NCBI RefSeq assembly: GCF_016132545.1
Contig: NZ_CP066167.1
Location: forward strand, 585,001-649,000
Direction: 5' to 3'
Length of the DNA stretch: 64,000 nt
Origin: Spongiibacter nanhainus
Lineage (GTDB): Bacteria > Pseudomonadota > Gammaproteobacteria > Pseudomonadales > Spongiibacteraceae
The notes beneath the pieces are model-generated. The model was given only the letters and a program-made list of their open reading frames with translations. It was not told the origin of the DNA and made no database searches. The stretch's first letter is position 1; the number at the start of each line of letters is the position of its first letter. Positions 11,871-20,836 of the stretch are shown here, one piece after another. A program made the translations under genes and the position numbers.

Positions 11871-14270
11871 ATGTCCGACGAGCAGCACGACGATATTCTC
11901 GATGGCGAGATGATCAATGGTGGTAACGGCGCCGAGCGCAGTACCGGGTTGGTGATTCCCGATTCGGTGTTGCCCTCAACGCTGTATCTGTTGCCTTCGC
12001 CCAAGCGCCCTTTCTTCCCTGCCCAAGTGCAACCCATCATGCTCAATATGGAGCAGTGGCAGAGCACCCTGCAGCGGGTGGCGGAAAAATCCGACCGGGT
12101 ACTGGGCTTGTTATATACCGGCGATAGCGAAACCGTCGACCCCGATAATCTTCCCGAGATTGGCTGTGCCGTGCGGGTGCACCAGGCCCATCAGGAAGAG
12201 CAAACCGCGCAGATTGTGGTGCAGGGCCTCAAGCGATTTCGCATCCGCCGCTGGCTGAGTAAATCGCCCCCCTATCTGGTGGAGGTCGACTACCCCGACA
12301 ACGTTGGTGAGCGGGATAGCGATGAGGTCAAGGCCTACGCCATGGCGGTGATCAAGGCCATTAAAGAATTGCTGGCTATCAACCCGCTGTACAGCGAAGA
12401 GCTCAAGCAGTATCTGTCCCGCTTCAGCCCCAACGAACCGTCCCAGCTAGTGGATTTTGCCGCCGCTATTACCACCGCAAAAGGTGACGATCTGCAGGAC
12501 GTCATGGAGACCCTGCCGCTGATCCGGCGCATGGAAAAAGTGCTGCAGTTGCTGAATCGCGAGCGTGAAGTGGCCGAATTACAGGGCAAAATCAGCTCTC
12601 AGGTGAACGAGAGTATCAGCGAAAGTCAGCGCCAGTTTTTCCTTAAAGAACAACTCAAAGTGATCCAGCGGGAGCTGGGTATCTCCAAAGACGATCGCAC
12701 CGCCGATGCCGAAGAGTTTCGCGAGAACCTCGAAGGCAAAACCCTGCCCGAGGCGGCGCAAAAACGCATCGACGACGAAATCGATAAGCTGGAGGTGCTG
12801 GAAAGCGGCTCGCCGGAGTATGCGGTCACCCGCAATTATCTCGATTGGGCCACCCAGTTGCCCTGGGGTGTGTATTCCGAAGACCGTCTCGACCTTAAGC
12901 ATGCCCGCAAGGTCCTGGCCGAGCATCACTACGGTCTGGATGACGTTAAAGAACGCATCATCGAGTTTTTGGCGGTGGGCAAATTCAAAGGCACCGTTGC
13001 CGGCTCAATTGTGCTGTTAGTGGGGCCGCCCGGGGTGGGGAAAACCTCCATCGGTCGTTCCATTGCCGATGCCTTGGGGCGCAAATTCTATCGTTTCAGT
13101 CTCGGCGGTATGCGGGATGAAGCGGAGATCAAGGGCCACCGGCGCACCTATATCGGCGCCATGCCCGGCAAGCTGATCCAGGCACTTAAAGATGTCGAGA
13201 CCGCCAATCCAGTGATCATGCTGGATGAGATCGATAAGCTGGGCAGCTCCTTCCAGGGCGATCCCGCCTCGGCAATGCTGGAGGTGCTGGATCCGGAGCA
13301 AAACAGCGAGTTTCTCGATCACTACCTGGACCTGCGCTTTGACCTGTCCAAGGTGTTGTTTGTCTGCACGGCCAACCAGCTGGACAGCATACCCGGTCCG
13401 CTACTGGATCGGATGGAAACCATTCGCCTGGCGGGTTATCTCGGCGAGGAAAAACTGGCTATTGCCAAACGCCATCTGTGGCCGCGCCTGTTGAGTCGCA
13501 ACGGCATCGATAAAAAGCGCCTGACCATCACCACCCCAGCGCTGCGGCATGTCATCGATGGCTACGCCCGGGAGGCCGGGGTACGGGGCCTGGAAAAGCA
13601 GCTGGGTCGATTGGTGCGCAAAAGCGCCGTGAAGCTACTGGAAGACGACAGCAGCAAAATCAGTATTGGTCGGGACGATGTCGAAACCATGCTGGGCAAG
13701 CCCCTGTTCAAGAAGGAAAAACCCCAGCGGGGCGTGGGCTTGGTCACCGGCCTGGCGTGGACTGCCATGGGCGGCGCCACCCTGGATGTGGAGTGCTCCC
13801 GCATTCACACCCTGACCCGTGGCTTCCAGCTTTCCGGGCAGTTAGGGGATGTGATGAAGGAGTCTGCCAATATCGCCTACGGCCATGTGATGTCGAATTT
13901 AGAGCGCTTTGGCGCCGAACCGGCCTTCTTTAACGAGTCGATGATTCACCTGCATGTACCCGAGGGGGCCACGCCCAAAGACGGCCCCAGTGCTGGCGTG
14001 ACTATGGCGACGGCGCTGTTGTCGCTGGCACTAAACAAGGCCCCCAAAGCGGGCTACGCCATGACCGGGGAGTTAACTCTGACTGGCCAGGTGCTGCCTG
14101 TCGGCGGTATCCGCGAGAAGGTGATTGCCGCCAAGCGGGTGGGCATCAAGAAATTGATTCTGCCCGAGGACAATCGCCGGGACTACGAGGAGCTGCCGGA
14201 CTATGTCAGTAAAGGCATGACCGTGCACTTTGCCAGTAGTTTTGACGATGTCCGGGCACTGCTGTTTTAA
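11871..14270 (+). CDS. lon: Lon-type ATP-dependent protease, AsrA/PA0779-like
   Basis: 799 residues from the ATG at 11871; a GTG five codons earlier (11856) is also possible and neither has a strong RBS. An N-terminal LAN domain (about 40-240) is followed by the coiled linker and the AAA module with Walker A GPPGVGKTS and Walker B VIMLDEIDKLG. The S16 protease domain has the Ser in PKDGPSAGV and the Lys in GGIREKV, 43 residues apart as in E. coli Lon (about Ser707/Lys750). The N-terminal segment (IPDSVLPSTLYLLPSPKRP, then FFPAQVQP) resembles the second Lon of Pseudomonas, AsrA, not the canonical housekeeping Lon, and it is not beside clpX/hupB. AsrA is linked to heat and aminoglycoside stress responses. 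Confidence 0.93.
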   Translation: MSDEQHDDILDGEMINGGNGAERSTGLVIPDSVLPSTLYLLPSPKRPFFPAQVQPIMLNMEQWQSTLQRVAEKSDRVLGLLYTGDSETVDPDNLPEIGCAVRVHQAHQEEQTAQIVVQGLKRFRIRRWLSKSPPYLVEVDYPDNVGERDSDEVKAYAMAVIKAIKELLAINPLYSEELKQYLSRFSPNEPSQLVDFAAAITTAKGDDLQDVMETLPLIRRMEKVLQLLNREREVAELQGKISSQVNESISESQRQFFLKEQLKVIQRELGISKDDRTADAEEFRENLEGKTLPEAAQKRIDDEIDKLEVLESGSPEYAVTRNYLDWATQLPWGVYSEDRLDLKHARKVLAEHHYGLDDVKERIIEFLAVGKFKGTVAGSIVLLVGPPGVGKTSIGRSIADALGRKFYRFSLGGMRDEAEIKGHRRTYIGAMPGKLIQALKDVETANPVIMLDEIDKLGSSFQGDPASAMLEVLDPEQNSEFLDHYLDLRFDLSKVLFVCTANQLDSIPGPLLDRMETIRLAGYLGEEKLAIAKRHLWPRLLSRNGIDKKRLTITTPALRHVIDGYAREAGVRGLEKQLGRLVRKSAVKLLEDDSSKISIGRDDVETMLGKPLFKKEKPQRGVGLVTGLAWTAMGGATLDVECSRIHTLTRGFQLSGQLGDVMKESANIAYGHVMSNLERFGAEPAFFNESMIHLHVPEGATPKDGPSAGVTMATALLSLALNKAPKAGYAMTGELTLTGQVLPVGGIREKVIAAKRVGIKKLILPEDNRRDYEELPDYVSKGMTVHFASSFDDVRALLF

Positions 14271-14366
14271 ACGGGTGTTTAGGGGCTTTAACTGATCTGG
14301 GTCAAGATCCCGCGCTCGCTGCCACGGCAGTATAGGAGCGGTATTGGTGACCCCGGAGGAACCGCC

Positions 14367-14942
14367 ATGGCCAGGACATTTTCCGCACTGCTAGCCGCCG
14401 CCCTGGTGGCGGCGCCTATTGCGACCGGTATCGCCACTGCATCCGAGGATGATCATCTGGCGCAAAGTCGTGCCATCGCCATGCGTTTTGGCGGCGAGCT
14501 TAAAGGTCATTTGCAAAAAGCGATGGCCAGCGGTGGGCCGGTAGCGGCCATCAGTGTTTGTAAGGACACCGCGCCGGCCATTGCCCGTCAGCTGAGTCAG
14601 GAGTTCAACGCGGCGGTAAACCGTGTCAGCCTCAAGCCCCGAAACCCCAACGGCGCGCCGGACCCTTGGCAGCAGCGGGTGCTGGAACAATTTGATCAAC
14701 AAAACGCCGACGGTGTGCCGGTGGCTGCATTGGAACGGCTCGATACCGCCGACGATGGCAGTGCCCGCTACCTCAAGGCCATTCCAGCTCAAGCCATGTG
14801 CCTGATGTGCCTCGGTGAGCAGTTGGCACCGGAGGTCGCGGCGGCCTTGCAAGAGCACTACCCCGACGATGTCGCCGTTGGCTATCAGGCGGGAGAAATT
14901 CGCGGGGCCTTTAGTATTGATTGGCCGGCGTCAGGAGAATAA
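14367..14942 (+). CDS. DUF3365 (Tll0287-like) periplasmic protein with degraded haem motif
   Basis: 191 residues with a signal peptide ending in GIATA. The Tll0287-like domain covers most of the mature part: AISVCKDTAPAIARQLS, then RVSLKPRNPNGAPDPW, then ISO-like segment LKAIPAQAMCLMCLGEQ. In many relatives the last motif is a c-type haem site CxxCH; here it reads CLMCL, with leucine in place of the axial histidine. It probably still folds like a PAS-related sensor or haem-binding domain, but covalent haem c with normal ligation is doubtful. Strong RBS (GGAGG) 8 bases before the ATG. Monocistronic. Confidence 0.82.
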   Translation: MARTFSALLAAALVAAPIATGIATASEDDHLAQSRAIAMRFGGELKGHLQKAMASGGPVAAISVCKDTAPAIARQLSQEFNAAVNRVSLKPRNPNGAPDPWQQRVLEQFDQQNADGVPVAALERLDTADDGSARYLKAIPAQAMCLMCLGEQLAPEVAAALQEHYPDDVAVGYQAGEIRGAFSIDWPASGE

Positions 14943-14978
14943 TCATTGCCCCTGACGCCGGGATTGTGCCGGGCGGTA

Positions 14979-15443
14979 TTACAGCGGGCCGCCAAAGCGG
15001 TTTTCTGCCCGGACCCGTAAACCATCCGGATCGCTGTCGCTCTCGTCCGGCACCCAGGGGGACAGGCACGCCCGATCCGTCACACAGGGATCAGTCATAC
15101 TCTCCAGGAAGGCCACCAAAAAAGCCACTTCGTCATCGCTGAGCTCGATGTTTTCCGGAAACAGGGAAGTGCCCGCCTGCCGCAATGCATCGAGTTGATC
15201 CAGTGCCAGCCCGGTATTCACCGACAGGTTGTCAGTTTGAATGTTTGCGTCCAGCTTGTTGTAGTCAAAGCTCTGCATGGCCTCCCGGGGCCCAGTGTAG
15301 TGTCGAACCACTTCCTCCAAGGTCAGATAGGAGCCGACATCGATCATTGACGCAGAATCACACCATGGTGACAGCCGCTCACTCATCGCGGGGTTTAATA
15401 GCTGGCTGGCAGACCCGGCAATTGGGGTCGCTGTCGCCGCCAC
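14979..15443 (-). pseudogene. C-terminal remnant of a di-haem cytochrome c peroxidase-like protein
   Basis: The frame encodes the tail of a MauG/CcpA-type di-haem protein: SYLTLEEVVRHYTGP, then ELSDDEVAFLVAFLESMTDP, which in intact members is the last 100 residues after the second haem domain. Both CxxCH motifs and the N-terminal 250-300 residues are missing. The first 20 or so residues of this frame lie inside the antisense-free overlap with the methyltransferase reading frame and have no family match. No start codon with a convincing RBS is seen. The C-terminal WVPDESDSDPDGLRVRAENR resembles tails of such proteins. I read it as a broken gene left by a deletion; a short expressed protein cannot be excluded. 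Confidence 0.6.
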
Positions 15444-16095
15444 CGGACTCTACGTAGCGGACCTTGTGCACCGCGCCACCCCGGTGACTGGAGACTTGAT
15501 AACGGCGTGCGGGATTCACCGCGACCACCTGTACTACCGCAGCACGGCCAGTGTGGAATGTCCCTTCAACAACGTCCCGTTCCAGCTCTTTCAGGTGTTC
15601 AAACTCCAGGCCCTGCAGCTCGTCCTGTAAGGTGCGTTTATCCATTAACAGGGTGATGTCGCCGGGGCCGCCGGTGCCAAATTTCAATTGCCTGGGGGTA
15701 TAGGCCTCCAGAAGAAAGACCCCGCCGCGCTTCAGTGCCTGAGGGACTTGTTGGTGAACCCGCTGTCGGACGGCAGGCGGGAGGTGACAGAAGATGGCGA
15801 CGATGCCATCCCATTGCGTGCTCCCCAAATCATACTCGGCCAGGTCGGCGTGCACGCAGTGGATGGTGACGCCGTGTTTCTGTGCCAGCCGCTGGGCCTT
15901 GTTCAGTCCCACGTCGGAAGCGTCCACGGCGGTGACCTGGTAACCCTGACGAGCGAGGAAAACCGCATTGCGGCCTTCGCCTTCCGCCAGACACAGCACC
16001 TTTCCCTTGGGAATGCGGCTGTAATGCCGAGCGAGAAAGTCGTTGGGCGATTCGCCATAAACATAGTCTGGGGTGTTGTAACGATCATTCCACAT
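15379..16095 (-). CDS. Class I SAM-dependent methyltransferase (TehB-like) with extended C terminus
   Basis: 238 residues from the ATG at 16095 (family members start M-x-x-W-D-x-R-Y; here MWNDRYNTPDYVYG). The SAM site is VLCLAEGEGRNAVFLARQGY, followed by VTAVDASDVGL and the acidic HADLAEYDLG. The family usually ends at about residue 200 with an AVVQVVAxKP-like strand; here AAVVQVVAVNP is followed by some 42 extra residues ending SDPNCRVCQPAIKPRDE with no family match. The extension runs over the start of the di-haem peroxidase remnant, which suggests that a deletion removed the original stop. Substrate unknown; relatives are annotated as thiopurine or tellurite methyltransferases. Confidence 0.82.
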   Translation of the reverse strand: MWNDRYNTPDYVYGESPNDFLARHYSRIPKGKVLCLAEGEGRNAVFLARQGYQVTAVDASDVGLNKAQRLAQKHGVTIHCVHADLAEYDLGSTQWDGIVAIFCHLPPAVRQRVHQQVPQALKRGGVFLLEAYTPRQLKFGTGGPGDITLLMDKRTLQDELQGLEFEHLKELERDVVEGTFHTGRAAVVQVVAVNPARRYQVSSHRGGAVHKVRYVESGGGDSDPNCRVCQPAIKPRDE

Positions 16096-16214
16096 AGTGT
16101 CGCCGAAGCATCGCAACGGGAGATAACTAAAGCATAGCGCAAATCAGCCGGTCGATATTTGAAAGGCAGCGTTTTTGTGTAATAAATACCGCTGCATTCA
16201 ACGAGGACGAGACA

Positions 16215-16778
16215 GTGACAAACCGGATGACACCTCTTCTGCTGGCGACGCTGTGCGCACTGCCGCTGACAGCTTTGGGGCACGACAATAAAGTGTCCCA
16301 TGCCGATGCGCTTGTTGCCGTGCCTTTCCCCGGTCACGCCACCTACCATTTGGCGGGCAAGGCGGATAGCCCTGCTGGTACTGCCATCATGGAGGTAGTG
16401 GTAGCGCCCCGCTCATTCGGCGCGCCGCCCCACAGCCACAGTCGGGAGGATGAATACTTCTACGTTCTGGAGGGCGAGATCACAGTGTTGGATGGCGAGC
16501 AAACCCGCAGCGCGGGCCCCGGCTCGCTGATCGTGTTGCCCCGCAACAACCTGCACGGCTTTTGGAACGCTGGAGAAGTGCCAACGCGAATGTTATTGAT
16601 GGTGTCACCGGGAGATTTCGCCTCGTTTTTTGACGACGTGGTCGCCGAAATACGGGCCACGAATCCCGACAACCCGGACCTGGTGGGCAAGCTGATTGCC
16701 GACAAAGCCGCCGAGTACGCGGTGACGGTGCAGCCGGAAAAGCTCCCCGCCTCAGCCAGGGCGTACCTGCCCAAATAA
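16215..16778 (+). CDS. Secreted cupin-domain protein
   Basis: 187 residues starting at GTG 16215, seven bases after GAGGA; an ATG at 16227 is the alternative. A signal peptide ends in PLTALGHD. The single cupin has motif 1 PPHSHSREDEYFYVLEGE and motif 2 PGSLIVLPRNNLHGFWN, so two His, Glu and a third His can bind a metal. A helical C-terminal part follows (SFFDDVVAEIRATNP). Similar proteins are annotated as cupin or quercetin-2,3-dioxygenase-like, but no substrate is known. Followed nine bases later by the next gene, so probably co-transcribed. Confidence 0.8.
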   Translation: MTNRMTPLLLATLCALPLTALGHDNKVSHADALVAVPFPGHATYHLAGKADSPAGTAIMEVVVAPRSFGAPPHSHSREDEYFYVLEGEITVLDGEQTRSAGPGSLIVLPRNNLHGFWNAGEVPTRMLLMVSPGDFASFFDDVVAEIRATNPDNPDLVGKLIADKAAEYAVTVQPEKLPASARAYLPK

Positions 16779-16787
16779 GGAGGCCCG

Positions 16788-17153
16788 ATGTTTTTGCGCT
16801 ACCTGGACGCCGCCCCCCAGGGCGAAGCGCTGGTACTACGCAATGCCACCAGCTGGCGGGTTGAGCTGCTGGTGCTCAACAACAATGACGATAGCTGCAG
16901 CCTGGTGGCTCTGTCTGGTCACGACGGGGCAGGGGCTGAAAAGGTCAAGCTTCAGGGCCCTTACCAGCACCGGGACGTGGCCCTGGCGGCCCGCTCGGCG
17001 GTAGCGGCGCAGTTGTTGGAGTCGGGCTTTGCCATTGATGAAGACGCGCTCTCCCAGTGGCGGGTGATGGCCCAGCGTTATATTAAAGAGCTTCGCGCGC
17101 GGCGGGCGCTACACACACCGGACTGCAGTTTTGATCCCAAGGATGTGCTGTGA
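16788..17153 (+). CDS. Conserved hypothetical protein
   Basis: 121 residues, not recognised. No signal peptide, membrane segment or known motif. The N-terminal part is beta-rich (ALVLRNATSWRVELLVLNNN), the C-terminal half is helical and basic (DEDALSQWRVMAQRYIKEL). A perfect RBS (AAGGAGG) precedes the ATG, and the gene lies 9 bp after the cupin gene and 73 bp before the RIO kinase, so it is likely a real member of a short operon. Confidence 0.7.
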   Translation: MFLRYLDAAPQGEALVLRNATSWRVELLVLNNNDDSCSLVALSGHDGAGAEKVKLQGPYQHRDVALAARSAVAAQLLESGFAIDEDALSQWRVMAQRYIKELRARRALHTPDCSFDPKDVL

Positions 17154-17226
17154 TGGAGTGTCCGCCTGTTGCAGTCCCTTACAAAGAATTGCTGAGTTTC
17201 CGGCGACTTTGCCGTATAAGGCTGTA

Positions 17227-18078
17227 ATGAAAATACCCAAACGCCTCGCCCCCTTAATTGAAGACGGCCTGATCGATGCTGTGCAGCGACAATTGCTGAG
17301 CGGCAAAGAGGCCACCGTGTATGTGGTGCGCTGCGGCAATGAACTGCGCTGTGCCAAGGTTTACAAAGACGTCGCCCAACGCAGTTTCAAGCAGGCGGTG
17401 GAGTATCGGGAGGGGCGCAAGGGCCGCAACAGCCGTCGCTCCCGGGCGATGGAAAAAGGCTCCCGCTTCGGGCGCAAAGAGCTTGAGAGCAGCTGGCACA
17501 ACGCCGAGGTAGACGCCCTGTATCGGCTGGCGGCCGCTGATGTGCGGGTCCCCAAGCCCTACGGCTGCTTTGACGGCGTGCTGTTGATGGAGCTGGTCAC
17601 TGACGACGACGGCGATGTGGCGCCGCGACTCAATGATGTGGCGCTATCGGCAGAGGTGGCCCGTGAAGGCCATGCTTTGATGATGGGCTACGCGGTGAGG
17701 ATGCTCTGCGCCGGGCTGGTACACGGTGATTTGTCTGAATTTAATGTACTGATGGACGGCGATGGGCCGGTGATTATCGACCTGCCCCAGGCGGTGGATG
17801 CGGCGGCCAACAACCACGCTGAAAGCCTGTTCAAGCGGGACGTCAACAACATGACCCGCTACTACGGCCAGTTCGCGCCAGAGCTGCTTTCGACTGACTA
17901 CGCCAATGAGATCTGGGACCTGTATGAGGCCGGTGAGCTGAGCCCCGATACCCCACTAACGGGCCAATTTGAGCACACAGCGGAAAGTGCCGACGTCGAT
18001 GCGGTGATGGCGGAAATCAACGCCGCCTTTGACGAAGAGCAGGAGCGATTGCAGCGCATTCGCGGCGACGACGACTAG
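17227..18078 (+). CDS. RIO1-family serine protein kinase (PA4780-like)
   Basis: 283 residues from the ATG at 17227, which begins the family sequence MKIPKRLAPLIEDGLID; the frame is open 96 bases further up, without similarity. The RIO nucleotide loop is LLSGKEATVYVVRCG with the ATP lysine in LRCAKVYKD, the catalytic loop HGDLSEFNVL and the metal loop VIIDLPQAVD. Bacterial RIO kinases are small atypical kinases with unknown substrates, often encoded next to RNA helicase genes. Here it is convergent with dbpA and 15 bp separate the stops, a neighbourhood that hints at ribosome or RNA biology. Confidence 0.9.
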   Translation: MKIPKRLAPLIEDGLIDAVQRQLLSGKEATVYVVRCGNELRCAKVYKDVAQRSFKQAVEYREGRKGRNSRRSRAMEKGSRFGRKELESSWHNAEVDALYRLAAADVRVPKPYGCFDGVLLMELVTDDDGDVAPRLNDVALSAEVAREGHALMMGYAVRMLCAGLVHGDLSEFNVLMDGDGPVIIDLPQAVDAAANNHAESLFKRDVNNMTRYYGQFAPELLSTDYANEIWDLYEAGELSPDTPLTGQFEHTAESADVDAVMAEINAAFDEEQERLQRIRGDDD

Positions 18079-18093
18079 CGAGTCGGTGGCCGC

Positions 18094-19479
18094 TCAGGCA
18101 ATCCGCCGCAGCCGAAAACGCCGGCCCTTGAGTTTTCCTTCGGACAACTTTTTAAATGCGCGTTTGGCGTCTTTTTGGGCCACTGCCAGATAACTGCGAT
18201 TGTCGAATATCTGAATCTTCCCCACGGCCTTGCCATCGATACCGCCCTCGCCGGTAAGGGCGCCGAGGATATCTCCGGGGCGCAGTTTCTGCTTTTTGCC
18301 ACCGTCGATCTGAAAGGTCACCATCGGCGGTGTCGGAGGCTCCTTCTGTAGTGCGGCCCGGCCCGGTAATGGCAGAGCGTCGGTGATGGGGTCTACATCC
18401 ACATTGAGCGCTGCCAGTTTGTGGGCTTCCCGGTCGCTGAACAGGGTCAGCGCCAGCCCGCTGCTACCGGCCCGGCCAGTGCGACCCACCCGGTGCACAT
18501 GCACCTCGGGGTCGTGGGCCACCTGGTAATTCACCACCAGGGCCACCTTGTCGATATCCAGCCCCCGGGCAGCGACGTCGGTGGCCACTAAGACGGTGGT
18601 GCTTTTGTTGGCAAAGCGCACCAGCATCTCGTCCCGTTCCCGCTGCTCCAAATCGCCATGCAGAGCCAGTACACTAAAGCCCCAGCCCCGCAATTGCTCG
18701 TCCACGGTTTTCACTTCCTGGCGGGTATTGCAAAACACCACCGCAGACTCGGGCTGTTGTTCCAGCAACAGCAGCCGCAGTGCCTCTCGCCGTTGCTCGT
18801 TGCTGTCTACCCGGTAGAAATGTTGTGGAATCGTCTGCTCGTCGTGGCTGCTATCCACTTTGACCATGGCCGGATCCCGCAGTACCCGTTTGGCCATACT
18901 CTCAATAGCATCGGGGTAGGTGGCACTAAACAATAGTGTCTGTCGCTTGGCGGGTAGCCAGTCGACGATTTTGTTGAGGGTCTCCTCAAAGCCCATATCC
19001 AGCATGCGGTCGGCTTCGTCCAACACAAAACTGCTGATGTGTTTGGCCTTCAGCGAGCCCTTGCGCAGATGCTCCTCCACCCGGCCGGGGGTGCCGACGA
19101 TAATATGGGCGCCGTGTTCCAAAGAGCCCAACTGCGGGCCAAAGGCAGTGCCGCCGCACAGGGTCAGCACCTTGATATTGTGAATGGCCCGGGCCAGACG
19201 GCGAATCTCCACCGCCACCTGATCGGCCAGCTCGCGGGTAGGGCACAGCACCAGAGACTGCACCCGGAACAGTTTTACATCCAATCGGTTTAACAGCCCC
19301 AGGCCAAAGGCTGCGGTCTTGCCGGAGCCGGTCTTGGCCTGGGCGATCACATCCCGGCCGGCCAGCACCAGCGGCAGGCTCTGGGCCTGGATGGGGGTCG
19401 TGCTGGTGTAGTCCAGGGAGCGCAAATTCTCAATTAACTCGGGGCGCAGGGGCAGGGAGCTAAAGGCCTTGTCAGACAT
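18094..19479 (-). CDS. dbpA: ATP-dependent RNA helicase DbpA
   Basis: 461 residues from the ATG at 19479 (E. coli DbpA is 457). DEAD-box motifs in order: Q motif TTPIQAQSLPLVLAG, motif I AQAKTGSGKTA, Ia PTRELADQV, II VLDEADRML, III SATYP, VI HRVGRTGRAG. The C-terminal RNA-recognition domain (about 385-461, FQIDGGKKQKLRPGDILGAL, then GKIQIFDNRSYLAV) is the DbpA type. This domain binds hairpin 92 of 23S rRNA and targets the helicase to late 50S assembly. The 28 codons upstream of the chosen ATG have no family similarity. Confidence 0.95.
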   Translation of the reverse strand: MSDKAFSSLPLRPELIENLRSLDYTSTTPIQAQSLPLVLAGRDVIAQAKTGSGKTAAFGLGLLNRLDVKLFRVQSLVLCPTRELADQVAVEIRRLARAIHNIKVLTLCGGTAFGPQLGSLEHGAHIIVGTPGRVEEHLRKGSLKAKHISSFVLDEADRMLDMGFEETLNKIVDWLPAKRQTLLFSATYPDAIESMAKRVLRDPAMVKVDSSHDEQTIPQHFYRVDSNEQRREALRLLLLEQQPESAVVFCNTRQEVKTVDEQLRGWGFSVLALHGDLEQRERDEMLVRFANKSTTVLVATDVAARGLDIDKVALVVNYQVAHDPEVHVHRVGRTGRAGSSGLALTLFSDREAHKLAALNVDVDPITDALPLPGRAALQKEPPTPPMVTFQIDGGKKQKLRPGDILGALTGEGGIDGKAVGKIQIFDNRSYLAVAQKDAKRAFKKLSEGKLKGRRFRLRRIA

Positions 19480-19683
19480 GGCGTTGTCCCCATACATCGT
19501 CAGAGAAGGGGTAATCGGCGGGGTGGTACATAACACTATCCTTGGGCAAGCGGAGTGACACATCGGCGTTGCCTCTCACGGGCCGCCATGTTACCAGCCT
19601 GGGCCGCTAACGCTCGTAAAAACTGCGGTAGTCTGCCCCAATCATCGGCAATGGCGTGCTGGCAGTCCGATGACAACAAAGTC

Positions 19684-19714
19684 TTGACCTTAAAGTGAGG
19701 TTTAATCTTAGCCT
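19684..19714 (+). promoter_or_regulatory. MerR-type operator/promoter of the acetoacetate decarboxylase-like gene
   Basis: -35 TTGACC (19684-19689), 19-bp spacer and -10 TAGCCT (19709-19714). The spacer holds the imperfect dyad CCTTAAA-GTGAGG-TTTAATCT. A 19-bp spacer with a dyad between -35 and -10 is the hallmark of promoters activated by MerR-family regulators. The same sequence recurs at 21371 and 21449. Confidence 0.8.
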
Positions 19715-19757
19715 TGTCGCCACTGTTAAATCATCACCGCAACAGAGGTTAAAGATT

Positions 19758-20786
19758 ATGGCAATCCGCGCACTGTTAGTCGTTTTGTCTTTTGTTGTAC
19801 AACTGGCCTATGCCGATGACGAGGTCAGCCGCGAGTCGTTGCTCGATTATGAACCCGGTGCCGGTAAAACCAGCACCGTGATTGATATTGCCGGCCACGA
19901 TGTGCCGGTAGTGACGGGTGGGCTCTACCACCGCTATCGCTCCAATCCGCCATTGGAGGTGATCGCCCAGCAGGCTCCGGATACCGATTTGAGCTGGTTC
20001 AACACCTTGACCAAGACCGAGGTCGATATCGGCTTTACATCGTGGTCGCCCAACTTCTATTACGACAATAGCCGGATCAGCGTTATTTATACCGCCGACC
20101 TGGACCGGCTGCGGGCGCTGATGCCCGAAGCGATTCTCGAGCGGGTGCAACCCCTGTCAATCTGGCCGGGACGAGGGTTAATCGTGCTGACCGCCTATGC
20201 CTACCACCACTGCGACAACGACCGCTACAACGAGCTGGCAATCTCCATCGTGACCAATAAGCCAGGTAGCACCAACCTGGGCCCCCTGACCCTGGCTGGG
20301 CAGGCGCTGGGTAAGGATTTTTGGGGCTATGTGCTCAAGCTGCCGGTGAATACCGAGTTGGCTCGGGTGCGAGGTGTGGTGGGCTACAACCTGCCCAAGT
20401 GGCTAACCCGCATTGATTATAAGGATACAGGCAGTGAGTTGCGCTTTGAGATTGGTGACGGCGAAGGCGGCACTGAATTGGTGTTAGAGGGGGCCAAGCT
20501 GGACGCGGTTTCTACAGAGGACAGCGTGGTTCGAAACAGCTTTACCAACCTGGGTAGCAACGGCGAGCTAGAGTTTGGCTATGCAGACTCACGACAGTTG
20601 CGCCACGGCAGCAGTAGCGATTCGGCGGACGTCAGTTTGCAGTTGGGGGGTGGTGAGCTGTCTGAGTTTATTCAGTCTCTCAAGCTGGGCAAGATGATTC
20701 GCTACGAGTACGTGCCGGAGTTTCAGAGTGCCCTGTATGCGCCCCAACCCTTGGCGGCATTGCTGGGAGAAGAGGGCGGCCACTAG
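19758..20786 (+). CDS. Acetoacetate decarboxylase-like secreted protein
   Basis: 342 residues from the ATG at 19758; the earlier GTG at 19695 lies inside the promoter and is rejected. A signal peptide (AIRALLVVLSFVVQLAYA) is followed by an ADC-fold domain: VIYTADLDRLRALMPE, SIWPGRGLIVLTAYAY and RVRGVVGYNLPKWLTRIDY. Classical acetoacetate decarboxylase uses a Schiff-base lysine in a cytosolic enzyme; this exported protein belongs to the broader ADC-like superfamily with largely unknown chemistry. It has its own MerR-type operator, shared with the Old Yellow Enzyme gene and merR downstream, so it is probably induced by the same signal. Confidence 0.8.
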   Translation: MAIRALLVVLSFVVQLAYADDEVSRESLLDYEPGAGKTSTVIDIAGHDVPVVTGGLYHRYRSNPPLEVIAQQAPDTDLSWFNTLTKTEVDIGFTSWSPNFYYDNSRISVIYTADLDRLRALMPEAILERVQPLSIWPGRGLIVLTAYAYHHCDNDRYNELAISIVTNKPGSTNLGPLTLAGQALGKDFWGYVLKLPVNTELARVRGVVGYNLPKWLTRIDYKDTGSELRFEIGDGEGGTELVLEGAKLDAVSTEDSVVRNSFTNLGSNGELEFGYADSRQLRHGSSSDSADVSLQLGGGELSEFIQSLKLGKMIRYEYVPEFQSALYAPQPLAALLGEEGGH

Positions 20787-20836
20787 CGCCGGCCCACCCC
20801 CACCTTCCACAAAACGAGCTACCAAGGGCGCCGCGA

